A DNA stretch of 64,000 bases from NCBI RefSeq assembly GCF_019059575.1, contig NW_024882212.1:7501-71500 (forward strand), read 5' to 3'. How positions within the stretch are numbered: the first letter of the stretch is position 1; every line of letters begins with the position of its first letter. Origin of the DNA: Amphibalanus amphitrite. Taxonomy: Eukaryota; Arthropoda; Thecostraca; Balanomorpha; Balanidae. The position numbers and the translations under genes were made by a program. The notes beneath the pieces were generated by a model. It was not told the DNA's origin. It ran no database searches and was given only the letters and a program-made list of their open reading frames with translations. Of this stretch, positions 21,720-32,246 are shown one piece after another.

Positions 21720-23018
21720 TTATATGATAGGCCAAGACACAAGACGTTCGTTCAGGGAGGGCTCCGAATCTCTGATAGTGATGGACTCTGATATCTTTCT
21801 GTCTGGGTAGTCCAGAGCCTGGTGCAGTATCTCCACCGTAAGTGGTAGATCCGCCCCTCTGTCTAATGACAGCTGACCGTGAGCCACTCTAAAGTGGTCT
21901 CCGAGGGGGGTGTCGGGAGTCGCACTCAGCATGTTCCTCACATGCTCGTTAAAACGCAGTCTGACAGGACGTTTGCTCTCTCCCACATACACCGCCGGCT
22001 GTTCCTTGCAGAGAGTACACGTGATCCTGTAAACCACATTTTTGGTCGTGCATCTCCCTGCTAAGCCACACTTACAGCAGTAGCACCCGCGACTGGCACC
22101 CGGACAGAGAGGAGGTGAGAAGGCTGACCTGACTAGCGCGTTTTTCAGTTTGTTTTTGTTTCGCCAAGCAAGTCGGATGTTCATTCCCGACCTGCGCACC
22201 ACACCTTTCACCCGGCTCAATAATTTCTCGTCCACATATGGTAGAGTCAAGAAGCCATCTACATCCTCTTTTGTAGAACCCCGTTTAGTGTCCCCAGCTT
22301 TCGCTTCCCTTAGAGTTCTCCTAAGCACGTTTTCAGGGTACCCGTTGCTAGAAAGGAGATTCCACATTTTTGTCACGCTCTTTTCTTCCCTGTCCTTATT
22401 CGACGATACTGCTATGGCCCTTCTAAACTGGTTCCTAGCCATGCTAATTTTGGTCGAGGACGGATGAGCTGAAGAGAAATGAAGCACTATGCCCGAGTTG
22501 GTAGGCTTAATGTACAGTTCAGTGGCCAGAAATGTGATGTCATTGTCAGAAACGACAGAGACCAGGGTATCTAGGTATGGGACCCCCGAGTCCTGCTTCG
22601 TGAACTCCATCGTGAATTTTACTGTAGGATGAAGTGAGTTCAAATACGCTAGGAAATCTTTCAGGGCTTCCTCCCCGTGGGTCCAGATTCCCCCGTAATC
22701 ATCAATGTATCGCAAGAGCAGGTCGGGCTTAGCCTCCCTGTTTTGTAAAGCCAGTCTTTCCAGCCTGTCTAGGAAGAGGATAGCAACGGGAGGGGCGCAA
22801 GGGTTACCCATCGCGATTCCCACTTTCTGTTTGTAGAAATCTTTGTCAAAGCAAAAGACGTTATTCCTCAGACACTGGTCCAGGAGTGTGCATACGTCAT
22901 CGGGTGTCAAACCGAACATGTTGATATCAGTAACATGCTCCTGCAACTTTTCCCGAACAGCCTCCACTGCCTCATCTAAAGGAATGGAACCATACAGGTT
23001 TACTACGTCTATGCTGAA
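21720..23018 (-). CDS. Penelope-like RT/GIY-YIG protein, 5'-truncated copy
   Basis: Intact frame of about 430 residues from the palindrome centre to the stop at 21720-21722. RT motif A region SIDVVNLYGSIPLDEA, motif B GIAMGNPCAPPVAILFLDRL and catalytic RYIDDYGG (22695-22712 on the plus strand) are followed by a cysteine cluster CPGASRGCYCCKCG and the GIY-YIG nuclease (VVYRITCTLC, VYVGESKR, FNEH). First ATG in frame is at 22967. It lacks everything upstream of motif A because of the fold-back junction, so it should be inactive despite the intact frame. Confidence 0.85.
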   Translation of the reverse strand, partial: FSIDVVNLYGSIPLDEAVEAVREKLQEHVTDINMFGLTPDDVCTLLDQCLRNNVFCFDKDFYKQKVGIAMGNPCAPPVAILFLDRLERLALQNREAKPDLLLRYIDDYGGIWTHGEEALKDFLAYLNSLHPTVKFTMEFTKQDSGVPYLDTLVSVVSDNDITFLATELYIKPTNSGIVLHFSSAHPSSTKISMARNQFRRAIAVSSNKDREEKSVTKMWNLLSSNGYPENVLRRTLREAKAGDTKRGSTKEDVDGFLTLPYVDEKLLSRVKGVVRRSGMNIRLAWRNKNKLKNALVRSAFSPPLCPGASRGCYCCKCGLAGRCTTKNVVYRITCTLCKEQPAVYVGESKRPVRLRFNEHVRNMLSATPDTPLGDHFRVAHGQLSLDRGADLPLTVEILHQALDYPDRKISESITIRDSEPSLNERLVSWPII

Positions 23019-23029
23019 AAATGCTATGC

Positions 23030-24438
23030 TTTTGAGCCAATTGCTGAGATATGTGCCTACTCACCTACGGGACACCAAACATTTTTTGGACCATCTCGCT
23101 GACTACCAGCGACAACACACGATGCCAAGTGACATCATATTTTTCAGCATAGACGTAGTAAACCTGTATGGTTCCATTCCTTTAGATGAGGCAGTGGAGG
23201 CTGTTCGGGAAAAGTTGCAGGAGCATGTTACTGATATCAACATGTTCGGTTTGACACCCGATGACGTATGCACACTCCTGGACCAGTGTCGGAGGGATAA
23301 CGTCTTTTGCTTTGACAAAGATTTCTACAAACAGAAAGTGGGAATCGCGATGGGTAACCCTTGCGCCCCTCCCGTTGCTATCCTCTTCCTAGACAGGCTG
23401 GAAAGACTGGCTTTACAAAACAGGGAGGCTAAGCCCGACCTGCTCTTGCGATACATTGATGATTACGGGGGAATCTGGACCCACGGGGAGGAAGCCCTGA
23501 AAGATTTCCTAGCGTATTTGAACTCACTTCATCCTACAGTAAAATTCACGATGGAGTTCACGAAGCAGGACTCGGGGGTCCCATACCTAGATACCCTGGT
23601 CTCTGTCGTTTCTGACAATATCACATTTCTGGCCACTGTTCTGTACATTAAGCCTACCAACTCGGGCATAGTGTTTCATTTCTCTTCAGCTCATCCGTCC
23701 TCGACCAAAATTAGCATGGCTAGGAACCAGTTTAGAAGGGCCATAGCAGTATCGTCGAATAAGGACAGGGAAGAAAAGAGCGTGACAAAAATGTGGAATC
23801 TCCTTTCTAGCAACGGGTACCCTGAAAACGTGCTTAGGAGAACTCTAAGGGAAGCGAAAGCTGGGGACACTTAACGGGGTTCTACAAAAGAGGATGTAGA
23901 TGGCTTCTTGACTCTACCATATGTGGACGAGAAATTATTGAGCCGGGTGAAAGGTGTGGTGCGCAGGTCGGGAATGAACATCCGACTTGCTTGGCGAAAC
24001 AAAAACAAACTGAAAAACGCGCTAGTCAGGTCAGCCTTCTCACCTCCTCTCTGTCCGGGTGCCAGTCGCGGGTGCTACTGCTGTAAGTGTGGCTTAGCAG
24101 GGAGATGCACGACCAAAAATGTGGTTTACAGGATCACGTGTACTCTCTGCAAGGAACAGCCGGCGGTGTATGTGGGAGAGAGCAAACGTCCTGTCAGACT
24201 GCGTTTTAACGAGCATGTGAGGAACATGCTGAGTGCGACTCCCGACACCCCCCTCGGACACCACTTTAGAGTGGCTCACGGTCAGCTGTCATTAGACAGA
24301 GGGGCGGATCTACCACTTACGGTGGAGCTACTGCACCAGGCTCTGGACTACCCAGACAGAAAGATATCAGAGTCCATCACTATCAGAGATTCGGAGCCCT
24401 CCCTGAACGAACGTCTTGTGTCTTGGCCTATCATATAA
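23030..24438 (+). pseudogene. Penelope-like RT/GIY-YIG protein with one nonsense codon
   Basis: Same protein as the opposite arm, extended upstream through the spacer by about 35 residues (LRYVPTHLRDTKHFLDHLAD region) before motif A. Catalytic RYIDDYGG is encoded at 23449-23472. A single A-to-T change relative to the other arm turns a lysine codon into TAA at 23872-23874. The frame resumes at once and runs through the cysteine cluster and GIY-YIG domain to the stop at 24438. It also differs by two substitutions in a QCLRNN/QCRRDN stretch and by loss of one aspartate codon. Residues reading upstream of the spacer are the complement of the left arm, not real protein. Confidence 0.85.
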
Positions 24439-24879
24439 GTGTGTAAGATAGCGTATGCAGCGTGTGAATTCGAGTCATCGATCGTATCGAATATTCAAAA
24501 AGTGTTATGATGAGTTATATGTCCTGATTTTGTCTCGTTTTTTTTATCGCTCGTTTTATGTATGTGTGTTCGGTACATCGGAAACATCTTAGCATAACCA
24601 AGGATGTTCTTCCATTGAAGTCTTATGTAAACAAATACCGCGAGATGAATTTCGAAATATGAAAATAGGCTGCCGTCTGTCTGCTGTAACCGTTTTTGTC
24701 TTCTACATTGTTCTTCTTTCGTTTGATAATGGTCTGTTGGCCGAAATATCACGTAAATAAAAAGGTGATTTTTCATTAATTTTGCTATAGATTCGAGGAA
24801 AAAGGTCAATGTTTTTCCTTTCATATAATTCTAGCCTAACCTAGGTTGCGTAAAACATTAGGTTGCGTACATCCTTCAA

Positions 24880-25240
24880 CTGCACAGGGAGGGTTGGTAC
24901 GACCTCGCGTTTGGTCCCTGATCGAGCTAGAGCTTCGCGGAAAAACGAGCGTGCGACCCGTAACGAGACGAAGCCGATGATACCCCATTTTAAGGTCCTA
25001 GGTCATCGGTTGACCTTCCAGGTCAGGTCAATGACCCAAAAGTCGGGAAAATCAGGAATTGTTAAAAAGTCGTGAAGTGTGCGTGCTGTAGGGTTTTGTG
25101 GGGGGTTTTCGGATCACGAATATCGTGTTAGTTTTTATCACAGATGATGTCTTGAAGCATTTAGACCAGGTCGGTTTAGGTCAAGTCAGGTCAACCAGTA
25201 GGGGTTGTGACGAGTATTCGTAGTACGTGTCTTACAGCTC
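24880..25240 (+). repeat. AGGTCA-rich repeat fragment
   Basis: Matches the interior of E2 (30100-30420) and of H1 (31960-32430): CTGATCGAGCTAGAGCTTCG, then TTGACCTTCCAGGTCAGG, then GACCAGGTCGGTTTAGGTCA. It keeps the empty site (CCAGGTCAGG, 25016-25025) for the CAG-duplicating MITE found in H1 and H2. Confidence 0.75.
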
Positions 25241-25415
25241 TTACAGCCTCTTACAGCTTCGTAACGTGTTATAAAATTACCAAAACTGCTTCGTAAATGT
25301 TCAAATAGTTGCTAAATTCGAATCCAGCTCCAAAAACTAGCCTCGAAACATGTAGAACTCGAAAAAGTGAACCGAGTTCACCAAAGGTTATTGTGTCGGC
25401 TGCCTTATTCGTAAT

Positions 25416-25469
25416 TTTCCTCTCACCACTCACAGTGGTGAGAGGAAACTCACACTGTGAGTTTCCTCT
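25416..25469. other. Two overlapping, mutually exclusive hairpins
   Basis: Arms 25416-25430 and 25434-25448 form a perfect 15-bp stem; arms 25441-25454 and 25456-25469 form a perfect 14-bp stem. The stems share bases 25441-25448, so only one can form at a time. Confidence 0.8.
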
Positions 25470-25531
25470 TGTTGTGTTCCACTCACAGTCTCACAGTCAA
25501 TATGATTCGCCGAATTTGCCGATGGTACCTT

Positions 25532-25780
25532 GTTGATTTGGTGAGTTGGGTGAGAGGAAAATTGAGAATAAGGCAGCTGACATTCCAATTAGCAGATGGG
25601 CCGAGTGATTTTTCAATCAAACCAATTGAAAGCATGGTTTGTTTCGGAACTGAGCTTCGTCGATCACCGTGAATGGCATTTGCCGAATTTGCCGATGATG
25701 AAAACGTGTTCGGTTTTTGGTCTCAGGCTTTGCCATAATTTGTTCGACGCCTAATATGAAATAATGAGCGTGTAGGACAC
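25532..25780 (+). repeat. About 240-bp direct repeat, copy 1
   Basis: Shares with 25938-26165 the ordered motifs TTGAGAATAAGGCAGC, AGCAGATGGG, GTTTGTTTCGGAACTGA, TTTGCCGATG and CCTAATATGAAATAA. Confidence 0.8.
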
Positions 25781-25937
25781 TCTATCATGTACGGAAACCG
25801 CGTCAGTCAGAGTTGCTAGATTACTTCCTTATTCTACAAAAATCAGTCAAAGTTGACAGGGTAACGAAGCCTTTTAATGTACGCATGTGGCAGGTCACCA
25901 ATAATCGCAATAATAGCTTGAGCTGTGACACCCAGTT

Positions 25938-26165
25938 AGTTTGGTGAGTTGGTGAGAGCAAAATTGAGAATAAGGCAGCCGACACTCCCATCAGCAGATG
26001 GGCTGAGAGATTTTTCAGTCAAACTATTCAAACACAGTTTGTTTCGGAACTGAAATTTGCCGATCACCGCCAATGGGCTTTGCCGACTTTGCCGATGGTA
26101 AATGAACGTGTTTGGTTTTTGGTCACCTAATATGACACCTAATATGAAATAAAGGGTGTGTAGGG
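25938..26165 (+). repeat. About 240-bp direct repeat, copy 2
   Basis: Second copy of the unit at 25532-25780, roughly 80 percent similar. The CCTAATATGA motif is itself doubled here (26126-26150). Confidence 0.8.
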
Positions 26166-27689
26166 CAATCGAATCTATACCGATCTAATGTCAGGCAGTG
26201 CCGATAAAACGTAAGCTGCTACTGAGTTTTACCCTGCACTTTATACCTATGCGCCAGACACAAAAAATAGTGTGAAAACAAAGGGCTCGCTCTAGCCTTA
26301 TCGTTCAGTGAATGCAATGTAGGTTACAGCACGTCTTGATACATAAATTTGCTATAATATTTTGAAAACTACACGTTATTTTGTTGCAATGTCTAGCATA
26401 GAGAGAAGTTTCAGTACAACACTGTTTCGGCGTAATAACTTAGCGCTCAGTGGCGTGCGGGCTGGCTGAGACACGATCACCAGCCTAATGTTCTGCTGTT
26501 AAGTATCTTTATCCTAATCAGAAATGCTTTATGTCCACAGGACCTTCAGCCAAGACAAATGGCTATGAGATTTTCGATGCTGCACCCTTCCGTCGTAGGC
26601 TGCTAGGGATTCATACCTACACTTCACTCTATACTCGAGCGCACGTCGCCAGGCATCAACAATATGGTCCAATCATAGAGCTAGTTGTGGTCTTATCTGT
26701 CATCGACTGAACTATAGTTAACTGCACCTCTAGCCATTTCAATTATCTATGATATTTTGATGCCGCACCGCGCACGCAATTATCTTGAACCGTTTAGCTG
26801 ATTATCCTCCTCCTCCTCCTGATTATCCTCCTGCAATCCTCCCTCCGGGAGACGATTGCAAGGATCAGCGCGTCGCTGACGGCGTTGTAATCACGTGATG
26901 AAGCGGCCCCATTGGAGCGCTGAGAATATAGCCAGCTCCAGACATGGGCGTCGCCACCACTACGGACACTACGGACACGGACAGTGTCCGTACAAAGTGT
27001 CCGTACAAGTTTTAGAAGGCCCGAAAACTTGTACGGAATGTCCGTACAAGTTTCGACGACTGCAAAGCAGTCTTTGCACATGTTTTGAAGTAGCTTAAAG
27101 CTTATCAGTCCCCTATTCGTGGGTAAAGATATAGATACGATCCAATTCCAAGGCAGCCCGAAAGTCAATGTCACGCAAGAGTATTTACTATTTAGGGTGT
27201 AACGAAATTATCCGGACAACTTCGCCATATCTGTTCGCACAGTTTCTTTTCTGATGTTAGAAGCGGGAATACTGGCGTCTGGCTGTATAGTGTATAAGTG
27301 CCTCCGGTATCGGCTCTCAACTCAGCAAAGACCTACCTTTGCCAGATGTTCTTGCTCTGAGTAATTAGTCGAGTCACCGACAGGTTCATTTGATAGTTTT
27401 CGTCTAAGGCAATGGAGAAAAAGGAGCACACTCTCTCCTTTTGTATTAAAGAAGCATGCTTGTGCAATGTGCATGGCGGCAATGAGCCCGAAGCTGGTCT
27501 GCCAGCAGCTGGACATCAGCAGCAGCCAACTGCACATCTGCCTAAGGCGTAATAAGCTGGGACTTGATTGGTGAACTCAGCCCGGCTGCGAGCGCAAAAG
27601 ACACCCTTTGCCAACGCAGATTAACTTGAATTCAAGACCGATAAAAGGGCCCACATCATGACTCACCGCTATCCGCCCTTACCTTTGTT
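26166..27689. other. No gene seen
   Basis: About 1.5 kb without recognisable coding or mobile sequence. A compact cluster of the motif GTCCGTACAAG and its complement CTTGTACGGA lies at 26960-27052 and could form nested hairpins. A (TCC)n tract is at 26805-26820. Confidence 0.5.
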
Positions 27690-27697
27690 CTTCTGCC

Positions 27698-27848
27698 CAG
27701 TAGCGGCGGAACACCTTCAATTAAGGGGGAGGGGCACTGCCGACTTTTGGTCTCATTCTTTTCATGCAACGCCCATAGGGCTAATGTTGAAATGCCAAAA
27801 TCAAAGGGGGCACGGTGCCCCAGTGCCCTCCCCGTTCCGCCGCCTATG
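27698..27848. mobile_element. hAT-type MITE N1 (151 bp)
   Basis: Begins CAGTAGCGGCGGAAC and ends with GTTCCGCCGCCTATG. The exact 8-bp duplication CTTCTGCC lies at 27690-27697 and 27849-27856. Eight-base duplications and CA...TG ends are typical of hAT elements. Same family as N3. Confidence 0.85.
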
Positions 27849-28384
27849 CTTCTGCCCATCAAACTGAAAAAAGACAACGAAATTAACGGGAAAATAGCCA
27901 GTGCACCACCTTTGGCCTCACGCCAAGACGCATCCACTGGTCGAAGAAAGATATGAGCAAGGTGGTGTGGTGAAATGGGTAGCTATTCGCGCTGTATTGT
28001 CCTTTGGACCGTCAAAGTGGCCTTGGGTTGCTGCCAGTAACTCAAACGTCCCGGCGGTCCCGGCCGTCACCAGCGTCAAACATCGTCCAAGATCCAGATC
28101 TGGAGCATATTCAGCTGCTATGCGATGTTCCAGGTGTGCATTGTCTCACAGAAGACCGCCATCAGTGACGAGTAATGAGTATTACCGGAGCAACATCCTG
28201 TCAGACAAATAGTTGGAGCAGCTCAACTGGACGGCACGGGAGGACTCAGTTCCTGAAAGCGCACTGATGTTTGATTCAAAGCACGTTGCCTTCGTGCAGC
28301 CTGGAGCGCTACTTATAAGTCCTTAGGAGAATGAGAAGTGACGCCGTGAGAAGCTCTTATCCTTCTGGACTAACGCCTACCCAG
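27849..28384. other. No gene seen
   Basis: Ordinary sequence between the N1 MITE and the AACGTT repeat. I recognise no conserved protein or RNA. Confidence 0.4.
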
Positions 28385-28805
28385 CTAACAATTTGCCGTT
28401 GTTACAACGTCGTTTAAACGTTGTCAAATGGTTACCACAACGTTCCGATTTATCGTTGCGACAACGTTATTTTGTAGACACCAGACAACGGCGTGACAAC
28501 GTCATCCGACCATGCATTTGAATGTCATCACAACGTTTCTGTAACGTGGCCGTGACGTCCCAAAACCGTTCTTACAACGTCCCGCCAACGTTATAAAATG
28601 TTTTCTGTAACGTGCCAACAGTGTTTCTGGAACGTTGTCACCACGTTTCCGCAACCTGACTACAAGGAGTATAGAACGCTTTGGCAACGTCTCTGCGACG
28701 TTTTTATCACGTGCGCACTGCACGTTGTCGCTACTTCGTATTGCCGTCCCTGCGACCCTGAGTAAACGTCCTAAACATTTTCGCAACGTCCTCTCAACGT
28801 ATTCG
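28385..28805. repeat. Degenerate ACAACGTT repeat field
   Basis: About twenty dispersed copies of (T)AACGT(T) or ACAACGTT at irregular spacing (for example 28395-28420, 28437-28470, 28565-28640 and 28780-28800). The core AACGTT is self-complementary, so the field is palindrome-rich on both strands. A short (CAGATA)n tract follows at 28808-28830. Confidence 0.75.
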
Positions 28806-28830
28806 CAACAGATACAGATACAGATACAGA

Positions 28831-29729
28831 TGTGTATTCACGAATAATCCACAGTACACTGGGGCTTTTCATACTCGCACGTCAGATGGCTCAATGGACA
28901 ATGGAAGTAGTTTTGATTCGCACAAACATAAGCACATGTACACACCAGTAAATAAGTTATGCCGCAATCCGCCGGTTCGATCACAAAAGATTGCCTATCA
29001 CCGCGCCCTGTACAGATAGGTAATGACGCTCCCTCTGCTGACAGTGCCCCGCGACGCAAGCACGTCATTGTACAGTGTGTCTAAAAAGAATGTACCGTCG
29101 CCACTACGTGGCGCTGGTGTCGCGAGCCGGTAGTTGGCTGAATCCGCACCAGACCACACATTCCCAAGCGCTAGGTGACAGCTGCGCAGCGGCCGGTAGT
29201 AGCGTAAGCCCGAACCTTCGTGACACGACCCCGCGGGGGTGAGGGAGGGGAGCGGGCGGGGCAGCGCGTGTAGGGAGGGGTGCTCCAGCAAGCTGGCAGT
29301 TGTCGCGGCCAAAGGTCAAGGGGGTCACACACCAAGCGAACGGACGCTGATGTGGGTTCGTGGGGATCATGAATTTGTGTGTGGTAGGTGCGTCTTGCGA
29401 TGCACGGGTGATACGCCAGGTCTAAGCCAAAGGATTCAGGGGAGAGCTGAAGAAAAACACCTGGTCAACTACGGCGAATAATAGTGCTGAAAAATGGAAA
29501 GTATGGGTCAATGCAAGCCTTCATGACTATAAACAACTTTCTGAGGACGCAAAGGCCAGCATTGAATAACGATATCCGGATCGAAATTAGCAATGATTTA
29601 TAATTAAATGCCGAACTAATAGCGCTGCAAAACCCTCCTAGTAAATTGTCAAGTCGGATTATACCCACTTGAATTAAACTATCCTAAATAAAATTGTTAA
29701 TTAACTTTCTAACACTGACGTTCTTTATC
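28831..29729. other. No gene seen
   Basis: Mixed sequence with a GC-rich block near 29100-29300. A lone GGTTCGATC resembling a pol III B box (about 28974) has no convincing A box. No supported gene. Confidence 0.4.
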
Positions 29730-31274
29730 ATACGATAAGTATGGGGTTTGGTCCGGAAATGATATACAACTATCTCAAATTCTCAAGCACACGGAATCGT
29801 GATTTCATGCGCTCCTTGCAAGGTCTGATGCTTCAATTTTGCTTTGTTGATCTTGCGTGACGTCATTTATCACGTAACTAAGGCTATCAGTTTTTCGTCA
29901 ATAACTCCCGATCAACTAAAGCTACCGAGTCGATAAAGCCACTAATGGACATGAAAAGACCTGCCGAATCGATTGATATGCAATATGATCTCCTTTGACC
30001 AGCTTCGTGACCTGACGGGCTGTGACCTGACCTTGACCCGAGGTTAACACCTTAACTCTCGCCCGTATTGGTGTTTTTCCAGCCGCAAACGTATAAGGGG
30101 GGCGGGGTCCGTTGGACCCCCCCCCTTGCCGTTTCGCCCCTGATCGAGCTAGAGCTTCGCGGAAAAAACGAGCGTGTTGGCCGTGACGAGAGGAAGTCGA
30201 TGATACCCAATTTTGAGGTCCTAGGTCATCGGTTGACTTTCCAGGTCAGGTCAATGACCCAAAAGTCGGGAAAATCGGGACCTGTTAGAAAGTCGTAAAA
30301 CGTGGCTGCTATGGGGTTTTCGGGGTGCTGATCACGAATATCATGTTAGTTTTGATCACAGATGATGTCTTCATGCATTTAGGCCAGGTCGGGTCAGGTC
30401 AGGTCAGGTCAACCAGTAAGGGTATTCGTAGTAGGTGGCAACCGCCTCTGACAGCTTCACAACATGTTGCGAGGGCACCAAAACTACTTCGTCAATGTTC
30501 ATATGGCTGCTAAATTCGAATTCAGCTCCTAAAACTGGCCTAGAAACATGTAAAACTCGAAAAAGTGGACCGAGGTCATCAAAGGTCAATGACCTGACCT
30601 GACTTTCCGGTGACCTTGACACCCACCCTAATGCATGGAAGCAATATCATATCCCATGTTTGAACGCTTAAAACCACGAAAAGACTGCAAACGCGCCGAT
30701 AATGCGAGCCGACATACGCCGAATCGCGATTCCGGCCAAACATGGTCTCGAAAAGTAGGTCGCAGGTCAAAGGTCATTAAGGTCAGGGTCATGACAATTT
30801 CAGGGTGGGTGTAAAATTGATTAACGCGAGGGTACTGAAAGTTTCGTCGCGATCGGCCGCTTTTTACGCGAGTTATTTGTGAAAAACCGAGGGAGGGGGG
30901 TCCGTTCGACCCCCCCCCCTCTATACGGGCGAGGGTTAAGTTGATCTCACCCGAAGAAAAAGTATACCATTCGACACGCCTGAGCTAGACAAACACGATG
31001 CTGCTAAAATCGCGGATCTGCGATCATTTTTAGCGAAGTTATTTACCAAAAACCGAACCTGTGCCTTGGGCCACTTGACCTGACCTCCGAAGTCATCGGC
31101 TGACCCTGGTCCTTAAATCGGAGACCAATCGCTGCATTTCGTAACGACGCACACGATCGTTTCTTTCGTGAGGGTCTAGCTCAATTAGGGGCGAATCGGC
31201 GAAGGGGGTTGTTTCCTCACTTCCAACCCCCAACGTCCCCTCGGTATTCAGAAAACCTGAAGGTCCGGTGAGGG
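29730..31274 (-). repeat. AGGTCA-rich repeat, inverted copy with nested E2
   Basis: Reverse-complement match to the left half of copies 1 and 2 (2020-2620 and 5780-6480). It ends with GGTCCGGTGAGGG, the complement of the left terminus at 5780, before TTAA at 31275-31278. It is interrupted by E2; the uninterrupted equivalents lie near 2310 and 6115. Truncated at its far end (about 29730). Confidence 0.7.
30056..30935. mobile_element. TTAA-bounded element E2 (880 bp)
   Basis: Flanked by TTAA at 30052-30055 and 30936-30939. Termini are CTCTCGCCCGTAT and the complement of CCCTCGCCCGTAT. Subterminal G-run hairpins sit at 30098-30128 (core GTCCGTTGGAC) and 30892-30920 (core GTCCGTTCGAC). The interior has five consecutive GGTCA pentamers at about 30388-30412. 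Non-coding. Confidence 0.8.
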
Positions 31275-31278
31275 TTAA

Positions 31279-31667
31279 AACGTTTCTCCTGAACGAGGAA
31301 GAAATGTAAAAGTCAAAGCTCTATAGACGTCCTGTAAAAGTGGCCATAATAATAAATTCGTTAGAAATATGATGCTTTTTAAACGACTTCCTCATATAAA
31401 ATCGGGTGCTGGGGCCAATCTTATAAACGCTTTAGAATGGACAGGGCGTCACTGGCTGAAGTTTGGGTGCAGAAAACGGCTATTACCTACATGCAAAATG
31501 GTTTTCATGCATTTCAGTCAATTGTATATTGTCGGTCCCATGTGGCCGAGCTAAAAAAAAAATCGGTAGTGTTTTGCATCTTTTACGCCCTAAGAAACTA
31601 CACCATCTATCGAAGTGGGCGGGTTTATTTGAATGGGAGGGCGCATTATGCACGAATCGTGTGCTTT
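31279..31667. other. No gene seen
   Basis: About 390 bp between the inverted AGGTCA copy and element H1. No domain or repeat recognised. Confidence 0.4.
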
Positions 31668-32085
31668 CACTGGCGGATCCAGACTTGCGTTTTGGGGGGG
31701 GCCAACTCCTGCAAGTAACCAAACCTAGGGTACCCCCAAATCCTGTTTTCTCATCGGATTTAGGCCACTTATTTTTTCGTCACAGCCCTGAAACGATATT
31801 TTTTTAACTAAAAATAAAAAAATAGAAATGGTAGCCCACCCAACCCGAGCCTAAATATTACTTTGAAAACACTCCAAATTGCTTTTGTCGACCAATTAGC
31901 CCGCTCCGGGTCGGTGCGTGGCGCAGCCTTCGCGGGCTGGGAGGTGTCGGTTGGACCCCCTGCCGTTCGGCCCCTGATTAAGCTAGAGCTCGCGGAAAAA
32001 AAAAACAGGCGTGTTGCCCGTGAGTGACGAGACGAAGCCGATGATACCCGATTTTAAGGTCCTTGGTCATTAGTTGACCTTCCAG

Positions 32086-32246
32086 GGCGGTGTTTCACGG
32101 TCGTGCTGACAGCCGCTGACAGCGCATTCCGCGAGCTAAGGTCAGCCTTCGGTAGTGTTGTGGGTATAGGCTTGTTGATGTCTCCATTGAAACCAAAAGT
32201 GCCATCAGCGCTGGCAGCGGCTGGCAGCGTGCCGTGAAACACCGCC
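32086..32246. mobile_element. 161-bp MITE with CAG target duplication
   Basis: Inverted termini GGCGGTGTTTCACGG and CCGTGAAACACCGCC, flanked by CAG (32083-32085 and 32247-32249). Empty sites survive in the related repeats at 25016 and 30241. A sister copy sits at the same place in H2 (59519-59669), so the MITE was in H before H1 and H2 separated. Confidence 0.85.

Larger units (their letters stand above)
21331..24826. mobile_element. PLE-2: inverted pair of a second Penelope-like family
   Basis: Two inverted arms, about 21331-23022 and 23139-24826, around a 115-bp spacer that continues the right copy only. Each arm encodes RT plus GIY-YIG, reading outward. It begins 43 bp after the telomeric array, and a short TAGCCTAACCTAGGTT motif follows its right end (24830-24846). 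I see no clear target duplication. This family is distinct from PLE-1 (YIDD rather than YVDD, and different zinc-binding cysteines). Confidence 0.8.

Noticed and set aside
22843-23029. N-terminal extension of the plus-strand PLE-2 frame
   Set aside because: Antisense of the left arm, not reverse transcriptase sequence.
28960-28990. tRNA gene or SINE promoter
   Set aside because: A GGTTCGATC B-box-like string is present but I found no A box or cloverleaf.
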